This document shows positions 46,922-59,007 of a DNA stretch of 64,000 nt, in pieces. The stretch comes from Scenedesmus sp. ARA3 (lineage: Eukaryota > Chlorophyta > Chlorophyceae > Sphaeropleales > Scenedesmaceae). Under the pieces are notes generated by a model. That model ran no database searches, had not been told where the DNA came from, and worked only from the letters and a program-made list of their open reading frames with translations. Position 1 is the first letter of the stretch, and every line of letters starts with the position of its first letter. The translations under genes were made by a program, and so were the position numbers. The DNA lies in assembly GCA_004335835.1 (NCBI GenBank), contig RWJK01001438.1, forward strand, positions 33,220 to 97,219. The letters are read 5' to 3'.

Positions 46922-47909
46922 CTGGCTGCTGCTGCCCTCACTGCCTTTGCTGCTGCTGCTGCTGCTGCTGCTGCTGTCAGCAACACACCTCAAAGCTGAT
47001 GTTCTCCCCTTCTCTATCACAATCCAGCCACAGCACCAGCCATTGGCACTGCCTGGCAAGCTCCTGCAGGTTCTGCTTCAGTGGCGCCTTGTCCTGCAAG
47101 CAGGACATGCCAGGTGCACAGTGCAACACAGTGCACAACAGGCAGGGGAGAGGTGGTTCGAGCAATTGTTACAAGCAATGGTTACAAGCAAAACTGCCAG
47201 TGCTGCAGTCGAACCTGCTGCACACCTGCCGGTGGTCCCATGGGCCATGTTGGTGCTGCGGCAAAGTGAGTGCCAACTGCCCATGCAGGAACTGGGTTTG
47301 CTTGCACAATTGGCTCTTGGCGACACATACAACCGCGCCACCCCAGGCGAAGCAGGCGCTGCACGCTGCAACCTGAGCATCATCACCAAGGGTTTATATA
47401 CTGATATAGCATATGAAGCAGTCGCACTCACTGCAGGAACGTCCTTGACCACTGGCGCTGTGTACAGGTCCAGTGGGCTGCAGCCCCTCCAGCGCTTGTA
47501 CTGTCCTGCAAACTCCAGCTCCATGAGGTGCCCGGCGACTGATGTGAACACCATGTCGCACTGCTGGCCATTGATGGTGTAGCAGAACTCCCAGATTGGG
47601 TTGTACTGGGACCTGCGCATGGGGCACCGGATATAAGAGGCAAGCGCAGCATGCACAGCACGGCTAGCATTGGGGCACACCATGGGCACACATACAGCTG
47701 GGTGATGCATCGCAGTACCTGCTGCTTGATTGCAGGCATGTGTTGAGGCTATATGTCCACGCAAGCAAACATGTCCAGCTTATGATGGCCAACACTGCTG
47801 CTGCAACCCACCTGCCCCTCCTGCTCCTGGCACCCCCATTGCTGAGGATGCGGGAGACCTCCTTGGCTACGCTAGGTTTTTCGGCTACATTGAGAACCTT
47901 TATGGGCAT
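39225..47909 (-). CDS. TOP3A: DNA topoisomerase III-alpha
   Basis: Type IA topoisomerase; with RecQ helicase and RMI1 it resolves recombination intermediates in the nucleus. Exons on the minus strand: 47909-47812, 47612-47432, 47093-46989, 46552-46349, 46144-46041, 45759-45525, 45174-45084, 44700 into the N gap, 43935-43770, 43465-43346, 42392-42177, 41780-41681, 41279-41183, 40755-40693, 40436-39225. Phases match. The start [16 protein letters not shown] is the TOPRIM beginning; LDCDREGEN is the metal-binding part. [11 protein letters not shown] holds the catalytic tyrosine, then [14 protein letters not shown] and GIGTDAT. The last exon has a Gly-Pro-rich linker, Gln runs, a GRF zinc finger ([19 protein letters not shown]) and a CCHC knuckle, [14 protein letters not shown], as in plant TOP3A. 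Intron 6 uses a GC donor. Exon 8 is broken by the 44416-44610 gap. Confidence 0.95.
41067..41279 (-). repeat. TOP3A exon 13 stutter (3' copy)
   Basis: 41067-41098 repeats the end of exon 13 (GCAGGGCTCGTC-CCAAGGACA on the minus strand) with a GTGAGC donor. Confidence 0.85.
41526..41780 (-). repeat. TOP3A exon 12 stutter (3' copy)
   Basis: 41526-41556 repeats the exon 12 end (GAGAGCCTCATCAGCTCCTA on the minus strand) with a GTGGGA donor. Confidence 0.88.
42177..43248 (-). repeat. TOP3A exon 11 array, six copies
   Basis: The full exon is 42177-42392. Upstream in gene sense are 5' copies at 42541-42603, 42678-42823, 42907-42962, 43040-43102 and a decayed one near 43219-43248. Four keep a CCGCAG or CTGCAG acceptor and GCCTGATGATCACGGAGCGC or a close variant. 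Spacers share GTGTGTGGTGTAATGGTATA-like intron sequence, so intron was duplicated as well. Confidence 0.95.
43346..43566 (-). repeat. TOP3A exon 10 stutter (5' copy)
   Basis: 43526-43565 repeats the [11 protein letters not shown] code of exon 10 (43346-43465) on its upstream side. The copy has substitutions and the CAG run of the intron lies between the two. Confidence 0.85.
43627..44023 (-). repeat. TOP3A exon 9 array
   Basis: The full exon is 43770-43935. A 3' copy (43627-43697) covers [14 protein letters not shown] with an insertion and a GTGTGT donor. A tiny 5' copy at about 44012-44023 keeps TTGCAG/GCCATCG. Confidence 0.88.
44163..44375 (-). repeat. TOP3A exon 8 end copies beside gap
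   Basis: ATGGACCTGCGG/GTGAGG, the expected end of exon 8 (MDLR), occurs at 44261-44272 as part of a longer copy reaching to 44297 ([13 protein letters not shown]). Shorter versions lie near 44163-44174 and 44363-44374. Which one is used is hidden by the gap. Confidence 0.8.
44416..44610. other. Assembly gap, 195 N, inside TOP3A exon 8
   Basis: N run immediately after the [12 protein letters not shown] code on the minus strand, flanked by partial copies of the same exon. Confidence 1.
45519..45524 (-). other. GC donor of TOP3A intron 6
   Basis: The minus strand reads ATGCAG/GCAAGTG. Only this position keeps phase 0 into exon 7 (45174-45084). CAG/GCAAGT is the usual strong context of GC-AG introns. 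Confidence 0.7.
46251..46264 (-). repeat. TOP3A exon 5 acceptor copy
   Basis: CCTGCAG/GACAAGTTTG, the acceptor and first bases of exon 5 (46041-46144), recurs about 120 bases upstream in gene sense. Confidence 0.7.
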
Positions 47910-48342
47910 ACCCTTCGGGCCAAGAACGCCAAGAACGAGTCACCTACAGCAATCCTGTTTGAATCCTGCAGTAGCTGCTGGTGGTCTCGGCCAGCTGAAG
48001 CTGTCAAACTGGGGATCAAACCAAACAAAAGATCGTTTCAAACCAGCGTAAACAGCAGCAAAGGTAAGCAGAACTGAAAACAACAAAACAGTGGTAACCA
48101 GAGCTGCAACGTAATCGCGGTGACTGGTACTTTTTTACTTTTGAAGACAGATTGTGGTCTGTAAGCGGTGTCAGCTGGGCAAGCGGGCGGCCACTGTCAC
48201 CGAACCCTGGTGCTTTGCCAGCATGTGTACTTCAGTAGTGCTCTGTTGTGCGTTTGCTGCTGAACAATTTGACTGTACTGATAAGACTAAATACCTCCAA
48301 TGTACCGCGTTTGAGACAACAAGACAGTGCAAGGCATTCAAG
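47910..48342. promoter_or_regulatory. Divergent region between TOP3A and the coiled-coil gene
   Basis: 433 bases separate two outward-facing start codons. No CAG repeats and no exon are visible, unlike the surrounding DNA. A shared promoter is inferred from layout. Confidence 0.4.
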
Positions 48343-51300
48343 ATGAAAAGGCTGTCCAGTTCGCCTGTGAGGGCAAAGGGCTCTCCAGGCAAATGGGTAT
48401 GTTTGTCGTAATTCAGCTGGTACAACTAGTTACAATCTATGTAGGCGGCTGCGAGTGCGCCCCCTGCATCAAGTTACTTGGTGATACAGCTGGTCACTGC
48501 TTCAACCTGTTGACCAGCAGATTACAGACAGACGCAGTTTGCAAACTGCAATATTGCTATCTTGAATCTATAAGGTTTACTAGGGCAATGCTTTACACGC
48601 TGCAGACAATAGGCACAGAGCCTGCATCAGACAAGCCTTCACTGACAAAAGTGGTCGGGACGCTCAAGCGAGCAGTGGAGGTGAGGTCACATGACAGATG
48701 CTGGCAGCAGCAAGTGTGCTGTCTTAAACCTGACCATCCCTCACATGCGATATAGAAGCTACAGCTGGCGCAAGGCCTTGAGGCAGAGAAAGAGCGCCGC
48801 ACGACGCTTGATCACTATGTTTCACAGGTGCGCAGCACAGCTTCCAGACATTGCTGCTTATGCTAAGCGAAAGCTTTGTCAGCACCATCAGCACCATCAG
48901 CAGTAGTGTCAGTAGCGGCAGCGTCAGCAGGCACCTGCTAGCTGCCACATCTGCAATGAACCACGCAGCTGGCTGAGCATCGCTCTTTGCTGCGCGTGCT
49001 GCAGGTGGAGCTGCTGCAGACAGCATTCACATCGCTGGCAGATGCAGTGCTGGAGGAGCTGGGTGGGTGCTGACACAGCAGTGCACGAGCCACTCTTGGC
49101 AGCAATGGTGCCGAGATAATGCACTGCAATGCAGTGTTGAGCGGCTGAGCAGACACTGTCGCTGAGAACACTGACATGGTGCTGACAGCCTGGCAGGCAC
49201 CAACGCAGCACTTACGCTTGTGGGGCGCCTACGCACGTCCCAACAAAGTTTTAGTTCAGTGTGAATGACTCACTGCTGCTTCTGACCTGCAGATGAGCTG
49301 GCCACTGAGCGCATCAAGGTGCAGCGTGAGCAGGCCGCATGGTCCAGCTCAGTGCAGCAGCTGGAGCAGAACGTGCAGGTGGGCCGAGCACTACCTCCCG
49401 GGCATGGCCAGCATGGCTGCAGCATACTATACCGCATACCGGGTGCCACCTGTGCTGTGCACAGTAGCTCAGCAGCAACTGCAGCACCAGCAATTGTCAA
49501 ACGTTAGGCACATTGCTGCTGTCTGATGAACCATCCTCAGCAACCAAGTCAAGAGGCAGGTACGGTTGCAGGGCTTCGACGAGACTCTTGCAAGGTTTGC
49601 ACCCTTTTGTTGCGCTCTGCTGTGTGTGTGCGTCCATCCTGCAGGCCAAGCTGTCCAGCCTGGGCAGGCTTGAGGACCGGCTGGACATCAAGCTGGCAGT
49701 AACAGCAGACCTGCCGGGCCAGCTGGAGGGCCTGGCGCGGCAGCAGCGCTCAGAGGCAGCCGGCATGGAGGGGCTGCGCGCTGAAGTGCGGAGCCTACAG
49801 GCGCAGCTGGGCAGGCTGGAGCGGGGTGCGGCGCTGGCCAAGTCGGAGGCGGCAGTGGCGCCGCTGAACCCCACGCAGCTCAGCCATGTGAGCACAGTTT
49901 CGTCGCAGCCGGACATACTGCATGCTGATGATGGCAGCGGCAGTGGCGGCAGTCTTAGTAAACAGTGCATGTACAAACACACACAGCCGCAGTGGCAGCT
50001 TGAGGCTCAGACTCAAATCTTACTGACCAGCAGTTGAGGGCGTCAAGATAGCAAGTAAACAGCTGGCCACGCACAGCCACTTGCAACCTGTACAGCCTCT
50101 CTGGCTGGATGCTTGAACAGCTCGCAACTGCTGCTGCTGCTGCACTGCTGCAGGTGAAGGACCTGGCGCATGACGCTGTGCGCGAGCAGGTGCCTGGATT
50201 GGTGGCTGCCACCATCAGCAGCCACGTGCCAGCCATGATTGACGAGGTGAGGGCCGTCAGCAGCACCCGCCAGTGGGGCCAGCTGATAGTGCTGTCGACA
50301 CTAGAGTGGGACACAGCCGCCTGAGGCCTAATCAGGCCGCAAAGCCCCACATAATAGTAACGCACTGCTGGATCATGTGCTATTGTAATGAGATGCAGAG
50401 GGCTTGGCTGTGTTCGGCAGGGTGTACGTTGGGAGCTGCTGCAGAGGTTGCCAGCGCACGCAGACCAAGCATGTGCCGTTCGTGCTGGTGCTGCGGGCTG
50501 TGCAGGTGGTCGAGCAGCGCTGCGGGGAGCTGCGCCGCGACTTCACGTCCACGGCTGACATGCTGGCGGCTGACTTGTCACGGCTGGCAAAGGACGGCGC
50601 GTCCCTGCGTGGAGATGTCTGCAGCATCGCCGGTGAGGTCTGCTCAGCTGCACTTTGCACCTGCGAGACTGTCTGCGTTTATCTGCTTCAGATCTGCAGG
50701 TCTGTGAGTTTGTGTATGCACGCGTCCCTATCCGCCCTCAGCGGTCAAGCTAACTGGTTGTCACTATGCCATAGTCAGTGAGTGCCAGAAGTTCTGCGCT
50801 GTGCTGCCTGCAGCTGGGCTGAAGCGCAGTGAGGCTGAGCTGGCGGCGCTGGGCAGCAGGCTGGGGCGGATGGAGGCGGGCGAGGCCAGCAACCCCAAGG
50901 CCAGCCTGCGGCTGCTGTCGGCGCTGGAGGACAAGATTGAGAGTGCGGCGGCGCAGCAGGTGCGCGGGGTGCTGGTGCTGGCGCGCTGCATGTGTGTGCG
51001 TACAGCCGTGGGTTATGGCCGGGCAACTTTGCAACCGGACAGAAGGTGCATTATCCACACGTCTCGAGTATGCCGCGTCAAGCTTATTGGTTGCCGCCGA
51101 ATGTGTACAGCGCACGTACTGCTGCTTGGTGTCATGTGTCAGGCTCATCATCATCATCATGTTACTCATCAAGCCATAGCATCAACGCCATCGGCCCCGC
51201 GCCCCAATAGAGCGTGTGTGTGTCAGGCTCATGGCACCTGGCACACGGCAGCAGTTGCTGAATGCCGCTTCCCTGTGCTGTTGCTGCTGCCAGAGCCGCT

Positions 51301-51853
51301 ACAGCAAGTCTGTTGAGAGCGTGGTGAGCGCGCTGGTGGACGACACGGTGACGCTGAACAAGCGCGTGGGCGGCATGGAGGGCCTGGTCAGCAGGCAGCA
51401 GGGCCAGCTGCAGGACACCAAGGAGGCGCTGCTCAGGTGAGGCACACCGACAAGAATGCATCACAGGTTGGAGCAGGCCATAATTCATGTGATGGCGGTG
51501 GCTGAACAGTACAGTGCTGGTTGGGCTCCACTGTTTGCTTGCTTGGACCCATGTGCAAAGTGTACCTCTTGCAAAGTTAATTGTGCGCAGCATACTTTGG
51601 ACATCAGCTGCCCACTGAGCAGTGTGGCGTGCTGCACTTCATTCTTTGCAGGTCTGCGCAGGTGTTCAGCTCGATGCTGAAAGTGCCCTCACCCGTCAGC
51701 AGCACACTGTGGAGCAGCCCCAGCCGCAGCCACGGCACAGCAGGTGCAGCTGCAGCAGCAGCGTCTGTACATGGCAGCCCAGTGCGTCCAGGCAGTGCTG
51801 GCGGCTCCCCTATGCTGAGCTGCACATACTCCAGTTTTCTGTCGGGGCTCTGA
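48343..51853 (+). CDS. Coiled-coil protein, possibly SF-assemblin-like
   Basis: Eleven exons: 48343-48396, 48606-48680, 48765-48827, 49005-49062, 49293-49378, 49645-49887, 50154-50246, 50506-50632, 50814-50959, 51294-51436, 51652-51853. All phases match; 429 residues. The N-terminus MKRLSSSPVRAKGSPGKW is basic with Ser-Pro motifs. It is followed by a nearly continuous heptad-rich rod (for example LEAEKERRTTLDHYVSQ, DELATERIKVQREQAAW, GLRAEVRSLQAQLGRLER). The Ser/Pro-rich tail has SPVRP and no coiled coil. The head-plus-rod design recalls SF-assemblin and other basal-body fibre proteins of flagellate algae, but I cannot show homology; any cytoskeletal or centrosomal coiled-coil protein fits. 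The first exon is short, and the joining of exons 1 and 2 is the least certain part. Copy-number stutter is not seen here. Confidence 0.8.
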
Positions 51854-51956
51854 TGTAGTGGCACCGTCAAGTTCAGGGTAGTGACTGTCACTAATTGGTT
51901 CCCCTCCACTTGACACATCGTACATTGTCGTGTAGTGGGTGGATGGGTGACACTGC

Positions 51957-51961
51957 TGTAA
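51957..51961 (+). terminator. Candidate TGTAA poly(A) signal of the coiled-coil gene
   Basis: TGTAA 104 bases downstream of the stop codon. Confidence 0.4.
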
Positions 51962-52053
51962 CAGTTAACCACCAAATTGTATTCTCTAATGTCATCTGAG
52001 GTGATATCAGTAAACGTCGGGGTCTTCAAGCATGTTCAGACCGCTTAGGGTTG

Positions 52054-52074
52054 TGACTGTCACTGTGACAGTCA
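52054..52074. promoter_or_regulatory. 21-nt near-perfect palindrome
   Basis: The arms TGACTGTCAC and GTGACAGTCA are exact reverse complements around one central T. A half copy, TGACTGTCA, occurs near 51885. It could be a dimeric factor site or the base of a hairpin. Confidence 0.45.
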
Positions 52075-52297
52075 TCACTGTCCATTCAATGCATGCCCCT
52101 GTTCAGCTTGGCTACATTTCACAATACGTATCGGTGGCATGCAGCTGACGCACGACATTGCACCTGTTGGAATGCATACGCCCTGTCAGGCTCTCAACAC
52201 AGGCGTTTCACAAGAGACCAGCCGATTTGCTCTTGGACGCCTTAGCCATATGTTCCGCCTTACGACCGATCTCTGAACATACGCTGGTGTGAGCTAG

Positions 52298-54818
52298 ATG
52301 TCGTCCACTGAAGATCTGTTGGAGCGGGCGGAGCGGGCTTTTGAGCAGCACCTGCAGCCTGTCTATAACCGTGATGAGATAATCTCATCCAGCAAGTTGT
52401 TTGCCAAACTGGTCCAAGCGGTCAGAGGGTTAGCAGGGAAACTACCTTTTGACAACCTCCAGGATGCAGGTGAGTGGCGAGCCTGCCGTCGGCTGCACAA
52501 GCAGCAGTAGCAGCAGCAGTCGCATTGCATGCAGCATGACCCAGCATCAACTGATGGCATGACTTTATCTCACATCCTGCACCATCCGGGGTTTCTTGCA
52601 GGTGCTGTCTACGAGTGGTGGATGCTATATTATGACCAGGACTTCCCATCACTGCCAGCCCCACCCAGCAGCTCAGAGCAGCTGGATTCTGAGATGCGCA
52701 ATCGCTTTGCTCAGGAGGAGGTGCGTCTGCAGTTTCGTCAGTTTCAGGGCGCGAGCTGGACCGCAGAATGCTACAGGCTTTGACCTGGGCCAGCCCTGCG
52801 CCGGCAGCTCTGACATGGCGGCAGCACTTACGCAGCAAAGCAATGTTGTGCGTCAGCACTTGCCATGGCTTCACTGCCAGTCAAACATGACTAACCTCTG
52901 GCAGACAACTAAACGTTACTGTGTGTGTGCTGCTGCTCTGCTTGCTGCTGCCGCAGCTGCGTGAGGCAGCCTGGCTGGCTGCAGGGCAGCACGGCTTTGC
53001 AGCGCTTGCAGGAATACCGGAGCTGCAGCAGCTCGTGCAGCGCTGTTGCATGCAAGCAGTCGACGAGTCGTACGGCATAGTGGAAATGCAATCAGCTATG
53101 ACAGACGAGAGGTTCCGCACCTTTCTTGATGGCGTGCCGCTGCTGCACCTGCTGGTGCCGCAGCTGCGGCTGTGCCTGCTGGCTGAGGTGGCTGCAGGGC
53201 TGCTGGTGCCCGGGTGAGTGCAGCGCCTGGGTTTAATGAGTAACGCAGCAGCGTGTCAGCTTGAATGCGCAGCCAGGGTAAAAGTCTCGCTTGCGGCTGG
53301 CCTGCTGGTGCCTGGGTGAGTGCAGCGGCTGGGTGTAACAATTGATGCGGCAGCGTACAGCCTGGATTCGCAGCAGAAGCTAAGTCGTGAGGCCGCTAGC
53401 AGCACTTTGCCTGGTGCTGCAGGCACTGTGATTCTGCAGGCTGGGCAATGTATCTGGCAGCTGTTCTGAGGCCTAGCATCAGTGCTCAATGCACTGGTAG
53501 GCGGTGTACAGCTCGCGTGTGAGCTGCTGCTGGTGGCGCTTGCAATTGAGTGACCGCGTACATGCATAGCACGCTGGTTGATGTTGTTGCTGCACTCACT
53601 AGCTGTGGGCTACACTCATTTTAGCATCTGTTGCTCCCTAGCCCCGCGTGAAGCATGCTCTTCAATGCCTGAATGCTTGGTGCGCCTGCTGCCTGCTGCT
53701 ATTTCCTGTGCAGGCACCCGCTGCCGCCAGACACGCCTGAGCATGGCGCGGCGCTGCAGTACATGCTGGCTTCTGCGATCCATCTGATGAAGCATGAGGT
53801 GCATGAGGCCTGCTCTCCAGTGATCTCGCTCAGCATGTTCAAGGACTTTCAGTCCTTGATGCACAGCCTAGTCTCCCTGCAGTTAGCTGCGCCTGGGCAT
53901 GAGCTGCTGGAGCTGCTGTGCCAGCTGCTGGATGAGGGGCAGCAGCAGCAGCAGCAGCAAGCCGCTGATGGTGATGATGGTGGCTGGGTTGCTGGTGCTG
54001 GCGGCAGCAGCAGAGAAGACAGCGGCAGCGGCAGCAGCAGCAGCAGCATGCAGCAGGAGGCGATGCGCCACCTAGCTTGGCGCTGGATGCCTTCGGTCAA
54101 CCTATGCAGACAGCTGCAGCAGCAGCAGCAGCAGCAGGAGCAAGCAAGCTGCAGTACTGCTGCTGCTGGCAGCAGTGCCTCTGTGCAGCTGATGTACAGC
54201 ATGATGGTGCATGCCTGCGAGGCATCAGCTGCACAGGCAATGCTAGAGGACCCCGCAGCATCAGCTGCACGGCCAAGGATGGAAGGAGCGGCTCACTGGT
54301 CCAAACAGCAGCAGCAACAGCACCCGTCATCAAGCGCGGAGATGGCTGCGCAGTTACTGACTTCAGCAGCAGGTGCACAGCAGCGAGTGGGCGAACACAT
54401 AGCAGAAGGTCGCAGTACAGAATTGGTGGCAGCAGAAGCGCTAGCGGAGGAGCTGCGCGTGTTGGGTGGCGCGCTGGTGCTTCGTTTTGTTGCGTCTGCG
54501 CGTGCTGCTGGCGGGCCTGCGTGGCAGGGTGAGGTTCCGCTGCAGGCGGTGGTGCTGCTGGCGGCACTGGAGCAGCTGCAGGGGCTGGCACTGGTGGCAG
54601 TGAGGCAGCAGGACGTGCAGCAGGCACTGCAGGCCGCACGAGCAGCAGCAGCAGCAGCAGATGAGGAGCGACAGGAGAAGGGCGAGGCTGCGTCACGCAG
54701 TCATCGTACGAGCATTGCCTTTAGCGTAGAAGACAGCAGTGAAGAGGGAGAGGACGAAGGCCAGCAACAGCAGATGCAGCAGCAGGGGCAGGAGCAGGGA
54801 CAAACGTCTTCCACAAAT

Positions 54819-54856
<38 letters not shown>

Positions 54857-54947
54857 CCCACCAAACAACAGTCTGCTGCTGCTGGTTCAGAAGTTGCTGG
54901 ACATCATCCACCTCACCCGTCAGTTTGCAGAGCTCAATGCAGCACTG

Positions 54948-54981
<34 letters not shown>

Positions 54982-56611
54982 GTAGTGTCCATGTGGGCAT
55001 CAGCAGCAATGGCAGCATGGCGGCAGCCGACAGTATGGTAGCATTTGCTGACCTGTGTGCTGCAGGGGGCCCTGTTCACGCCTTGTACCCTGAACCCTGC
55101 ACACTGGGTGCCTGGGCTCAGCCCAGCTCAGGTTGTGCTGGTGCAGCTGCAGCTGGCAGCAGCAGGACTTCTGCAGAGACTCCAGAACATGCTGCTGCTG
55201 CTGCTGCTGCTGCTGGTGCAGCAAGCAACGGCAGTGAGCAGCAGCCGAAGCAGCGAGGGGTGAAGGGCACAGTGGCACAGCAGCAGCAGCTGCAGCAGCT
55301 GCGGAGTGCTGCTGTGAAAGGGGCGCTGCTGCTGTTTGGTGCGCAGCGGCGCGCAGTGCATGAGGTGCTGTCAAGCCCTTTTGGTCAGCAGCAGTTGCTG
55401 CAGGAGAACGACAGCACCTCAGCGTGGCAATGCAGCAGGGCGTACCTGCAGCGTGCGTGCTGCGACGAACATGTGCAGCGAATGGCGGAGGAAATTCTTT
55501 CACAGGCACTTCGGAACAATGTGAGGGGCATCACGCAGCCTGAGCAGCTGATCCCAGCCATATGCTGTGGGCGTGAGATGCTAACGGAGCTGCACCACTG
55601 GGTAGGGCAGCAGCTGCAGCAGCAGGGGCTTGAGCCAGATTGGTTCACAATACTGGATGCCGGCACTGCTGTAGGGTCTGTCAGCAGCAACAGCGACAGC
55701 GAGGGTGACAGCCCACGCAACAGCAGCAGCAGTGGCGGCTGGTTTGGCAGCTGGCAGCACCAGCAGCAGCAGCAGCAGAATCCAGAGGGTGCGTCTGAGT
55801 GTGCAGCGGCCATCAAGGAAGGCGGTCAGGCACTCAGGTGCGTGAGCTGAGGTGCGGTTTGGTGCCTAGTACGCAGCACTCAATGTGCAACTTGTTGTGC
55901 CGGCTCTAGCTTCCGCAAGCGTGACTGCGTTGGGTGTGCAGAAACAGCTGCTGCTGCTCTCAGAGGCCCGGCTGCCAGCTGCAATGCAGGTCTTCTACAA
56001 TACCACAGCACCGCTCGTGCTCGCTTGCTGGCATGGCTGCTAGTGCCTTCTATGCATGCATGCCTGCATCAATCAAGCATTGCGCGCACCGTGTATGTTG
56101 GCAGACACAACTTGTGCTGCACTGCTTCAGAATATCTGAGGTTAAAGCAGCCATGGTGGCGAGGGCCCCTTCTAAACATGTGATTGAGCAGTATATTGCA
56201 TTTAGCTATTGCAGTGTGTATTTCCTGCAACCCTTTTTTTGAATGCACTGCTGCGTGCAGAGCCCTTGATGAGATGTGGCGGGCTGCACAGATGGAACCA
56301 GCTCGCAAGTTTGTCAGCCAGTGGTTACGCGAAACGCGGCAGCAGCAGCGCCTCGCATCTGACTGGTGGCATGATCAGGAGCACGGCCGCGCTGCGTGGA
56401 TGCAGCAGCAGCAGAGTGCGGCAAAGGGGCCTGCACAGGACGCAGCAGCAGCAGCAGGTGGCGTGCTGAGTTCGGTGAGCAACTGGATCTCACGCCAAGC
56501 GCAGTGGGCCACCAGCAGCAGCCACCGGGACGCCGCAGACAGCGCTGCAGCTGACAGCACTCAGCAGAACGGCCACAACGCAGCAGCAGGCGGCTGCCCG
56601 ATGTGCGCGCA

Positions 56612-56642
<31 letters not shown>

Positions 56643-58974
56643 GCAGCAGCTGCAGCTGCTGCTGGCGATGGCAGCGCTGCTGCAGCGAGCATGCCGGCCG
56701 GTGCTGCTGCAGCCTGTTTCGCCCCTGGCGACCCGCAGCAGGCGTGGCGTGACGCATTTGGCTGGCGGCGGCTGCTGTGGGGGCTGCTGGGGCGGCTGAA
56801 GCCCACAGCTCAGGCCTGGTATGTGCAGTACTACGGCATGTGCTCGCACTGCCCTGATCACAAGCTTTGGGCGGCTGTGTGTGGCAGCCTGATGCGTCAC
56901 CTGTGGGTGCCACCCGGCGCTGATGCCGTGGCATGGCAGCTGTCAGGGGCGCACTGCCCGCCGCGGTCAGCCTGGCCGGAGCAGCCGGGCAGGATGGCAC
57001 AGTATGCGCGCGCATTGAATGCGGCTTTCAAGGTGTGTGTGGTGTGGTGTGTGTGTGTGTGTGTGTGGACAGCTTTGAATGATTATAGTGCCTCTGTTCA
57101 GGTTGGTTTGCACTGCCGTTGGTATGGAGGTGGCTGGTTCAACAGTAGGACTCAGTCAAAGCAGCAGCATATAGAGTGATGTCGGCGGTGTCATTGACTG
57201 GTCAAACGTTTGACTTTTCTGCATTGCAGGCCAGGGCAGGCAGCTGCGAAGCTGCTGACAGCGACTGCTTCAGCAGCAGCCATGATGCAGCTACAATGAT
57301 GTCACATCAGGTGCTGCTCTCGCTGTCGCCGCTGCAACACAAGCTGCACCCAGCAACAGAGGTCACACCGCTGTGCCCCAGCAGCTTTATGCCAGCAGTC
57401 AACAAGCTGCTGCAGCAGCAGCTGGGCATGGCGCAGCTGCTGCACTCGGCTTTGGTAAGGTCAGGCCAGCCGCTGATGTGGCACGTGTGGTGGCACATAG
57501 GCATCCGGAGATACCACTGGGTGCAGCAGCAGCAGCAGCGCCAGCAGCAGCAACAGCAGCAGCAGGATGAGGAGTTTGCGGAAGATGTTGAGCAGGCAGG
57601 AGCTCGGCTCGGAAAGGCACCCCAGGGCACTGCCAGCAAGAGCAGCAAGGCGCGCATGAAGCAGCGAGCACGCAAGCAGCAACAGCAGCAGCAGGCGCTT
57701 GATGCAGCGCAGCAGGCCGGCCTGGCGCCGCTGTCTGCCGGCCAGCTGGCGGCGCTGTATGCTGACCCAGCTGCCCGCTACTACGCGGCAGGCTTTGCAG
57801 CAAGGCAGACAGCAGCGTACGGCACCGGCCTGCGGGCGCGTGCTGCGCTGCGCACGCCTCACATGATAGCAAGTAAGGTTGTGTCTGAGAAGCTGCAGGC
57901 AGGGCGCACATTTGAGCTCTTGAGGGAGCTTTCATGGAGCTCAGATGGTGACGAGCTCAACAGCAGCCTCAACGTGTATGAGCAGCTGCTGGCGGCACAG
58001 TTGCATGTGAGGCGGTCGCGAGTTGTGTAATGCATCGAAGCACAGCCAGCTGCCGCCGTAGCTGTGCCTGCATTGCTGTCCGTGCATTGACAGCAGCAGT
58101 TTGTCCCAAAGCAAGCAGCGGCATCAGGCACAACAGCAGCGTTCTGTTTAGTGGAGGGAAGCCTTTGGTGCATTGGCGTAGCACTGCTGGCTCCGGTTGC
58201 TTGTTGCACCAGCTGCTTCTGTGCCAAGCTCTGCTGTGGCCATGGCAGGGCTTGGACATAATGCTTGGACCTGAAGCTGTGTGATGCATTGAAGCACAGC
58301 CAGCTGCCGGCGTAGCTGTGCGTGCATTGCTGTGCGTGCATTGATAGCAGCAGTTTGCCCTTACAGCCGCACAAGCAGCGGCATCAGGCACACAGGCAGC
58401 ACCCTGTTGTGTGCTGGAGATCAGATTTGTTGTATTCAGACGTGGCAGGGCCTCCTCACCTCAATCCCAACTCACCTCACCGCAACTCAACCCAACTCAC
58501 CTCACCTCACCTCACCTCACCTCACCTCACTTTGTATCACGCCGCTGCGTGTTGTGGCGGTGCTGCAGGATGCTGACTCGAGAATGAGGCTGGGGCGGCC
58601 AGCTTTCCCGCCACTGTTCCAGCCAGAAGGGCAGGTGGGGCCAGGTCAAAGGGGGCAGGCATGTTTTGGTTGGTGTGGGCTACTGATGGGGATCTGGGAG
58701 CTGCGTGTATGTGCATCAGCTGCTGAGCTGGAAGTGTCTGTTGCTTTATTGCACCAAGTATGGAAGCATGGAGAGTCCCCTGCGGTTGCGTGGTGACCTG
58801 CAACTGCTGATAGAAAGTCACAATCCGCTAGCTGCGCTGCTGCAGCCTGCTGCTCCTTGTGGTTGCTGCCTGCATTGTCATGATGTGAGCAGGCACATGG
58901 CACAGTGAGGAAATCACACCCACTACAAAGTCGACTGGTCCAGCAGCACATGAGCTGCTGCAAGCTGGCGTCCG

Positions 58975-59007
<33 letters not shown>

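Larger units (their letters stand above)
51854..52297. other. Intergenic region with palindrome
   Basis: It holds a TGTAA at 51957-51961 (104 bases past the stop, candidate poly(A) signal) and the near-perfect palindrome at 52054-52074. The right part is the upstream flank of the MYND gene. Confidence 0.5.
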
